A DNA stretch of 6,291 bases. Source: an uncultured Micrococcales bacterium (lineage in GTDB: Bacteria > Actinomycetota > Actinomycetes > S36-B12 > UBA10799). The stretch's first letter is position 1, and every line of letters begins with the position of its first letter. The translations under genes and the position numbers were made by a program. Below are positions 5,568-6,291 of the stretch, piece by piece. The notes under the pieces are model-generated. The model was not told the DNA's origin. It saw only the letters and a program-made list of their open reading frames with translations, and made no database searches. The stretch covers positions 1 to 6,291 of the forward strand of contig CALFYG010000208.1 of assembly GCA_937952095.1 (NCBI GenBank). The letters are read 5' to 3'.

Positions 5568-5583
5568 CAGCTGGTTGACCGGG

Positions 5584-5634
5584 GTCGCCGCCACCGATTC
5601 GGGGGCCGTTTGCCGCCCCCCAACGGCGGCCGAC
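5584..5634. terminator. GC-rich hairpins between the convergent proC and proline dehydrogenase genes
   Basis: The 70 nt between the two stop codons can fold in overlapping ways: GGGGGC (5601-5606) with GCCCCC (5615-5620), an 8-nt loop; GCCGTT (5605-5610) with AACGGC (5622-5627); and a larger GTCGCCGCC (5584-5592) with GGCGGCCGAC (5625-5634) with one bulge. There is no T-tract on either strand, as is common in high-GC actinobacteria. The position suggests a bidirectional terminator, but this is inferred from symmetry and place only. Confidence 0.5.
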
Positions 5635-5637
5635 GCG

Positions 5638-6291
5638 TCAGCTCTTCGAGGTCATCGACTTCACGAACAGCGCCATGTTGGCCGGCTTCTCGGCCATCCT
5701 GCGCACCATGTAGCCGTACCACTCGGCGCCGTAAGGGATGTAGACGCGCATGCGCTCGCCGGCCTTGGCCAGGCGGCGCTGCTCGTCCGGGCGCACCCCG
5801 TAGAGCATCTGGTGCTCGTAGGTGCCCTTGGCCCGGTCGGCACGGGTGGCCAGCGCCCCGGCGATCTCCACGAGTCGCGGGTCGTGTGAGGCGATCATCG
5901 GGTAGCACGGGGAGTCGAACAGGATCCGCATGCAGCGCACATAGGCCTTGTCCACATCCTCTTTGGCTTGGAACGCCACCGACTCCGGCTCCTTGTAGGC
6001 GCCTTTGCACAGGCGGATGCGCGACCCCTCGTAGGCAAGATCCCGGCAGTCCTGCTCGGTGCGGTACAGGTAGGCCTGCAGCACAGCACCGGTGCCCGGG
6101 AAGTCCTTGCGCAACTCCCGCAGGATGCCCAGCGTGGAGTCCGTGGTGGTGTGGTCCTCCATGTCAAGGGTGACGGTGGTGCCGATGGCGGTGGCCGATT
6201 CGCAGATGGCGCGGGCGTTCTCCAGCGCGATCTTCTCGCCGTCGCCGGCCAGCGCCTGTCCCATCGCGGACAGTTTGACCGAGACCTCCGC
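5638..6291 (-). CDS. Proline dehydrogenase (monofunctional PRODH), C-terminal 217 residues
   Basis: This FAD enzyme oxidises L-proline to 1-pyrroline-5-carboxylate, the first step of proline catabolism. The visible part is open to the right edge and starts within EVSVKLSAMGQAL, whose Lys belongs to the conserved active-site strand. It continues through TLDMEDHTTTDSTL, AVLQAYLYRTEQD, RIRLCKGAYKEP, PMIASHDPRLVE and YEHQMLYGVRPDEQRRLA, and ends with YIPYGAEWYGYMVRRMAEKP, containing the RRxxE proline-binding signature (codons near 5689-5703). The frame stops soon after this, so there is no fused P5C dehydrogenase domain as in proteobacterial PutA; this is the actinobacterial PruB/PutB type of roughly 310-330 residues. 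About 100 N-terminal residues and the start lie beyond the window. An ATG at 6262-6264 is internal, because conserved sequence continues upstream of it. Confidence 0.93.
   Translation of the reverse strand, partial: AEVSVKLSAMGQALAGDGEKIALENARAICESATAIGTTVTLDMEDHTTTDSTLGILRELRKDFPGTGAVLQAYLYRTEQDCRDLAYEGSRIRLCKGAYKEPESVAFQAKEDVDKAYVRCMRILFDSPCYPMIASHDPRLVEIAGALATRADRAKGTYEHQMLYGVRPDEQRRLAKAGERMRVYIPYGAEWYGYMVRRMAEKPANMALFVKSMTSKS

Noticed and set aside
5213..5578. A 121-codon plus-strand frame overlapping the end of proC
   Set aside because: It lies out of frame inside proC, is Arg/Gly-rich and has no ribosome binding site; proC motifs cover the same bases.

Overview
The window falls into two parts of different origin that meet near position 1117-1128. 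Positions about 1129-6291 are high-GC DNA (one 60-base sample at 5281-5340 counts 39 G+C) with typical actinobacterial chromosomal genes. Positions 1-1116 are visibly less GC-rich (a sample at 481-540 counts 31 of 60) and carry phage genes of a Gram-negative host type: an Rz-like inner-membrane spanin, an Rz1 lipoprotein nested inside it in another frame, and a Gly/Ala-rich phage-like protein. The junction lies inside one open frame. The N-terminus of a lysophospholipid acyltransferase-like protein runs straight into the middle of Rz. The most economical reading is an assembly chimera, or much less likely an illegitimate recombination, at a short shared string encoding Ala-Leu-Ala-Phe.

Layout, left to right: a left edge of uncertain coding strand (1 to about 250); a phage-like protein (66-623, minus); Rz (658-1116, minus, 5' truncated) with Rz1 inside it (708-977, minus); the acyltransferase N-terminal stub (1117-1323, minus); an atypical NAD-dependent epimerase/SDR (1316-2350, minus); a 32-residue ribosomal protein of the bS22/AURKAIP1 type (2357-2455, minus); an AcuC-type histone-deacetylase-fold deacetylase (2499-3674, minus); then, divergently, an MgtE-like magnesium transporter with a CBS pair (3774-4736, plus) and proC (4767-5567, plus). 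Last, convergent with proC, is the 3' two-thirds of a monofunctional proline dehydrogenase (5638-6291, minus, running off the window).

The tiny bS22-like gene, the SDR and the acyltransferase, with proC nearby, match a neighbourhood I recall from mycobacteria (around Rv0500-Rv0502). Here acuC and the mgtE-like gene sit between proC and the bS22-like gene. AcuC, bS22-like, SDR and acyltransferase are tightly packed and probably co-transcribed. proC makes proline, while the facing proline dehydrogenase breaks it down. Both acuC and proC have a TAnnnT hexamer exactly 7 nt before the ATG and no good Shine-Dalgarno sequence, which suggests leaderless transcripts. I see no tRNA, rRNA, CRISPR array, insertion sequence or convincing novel defence system.
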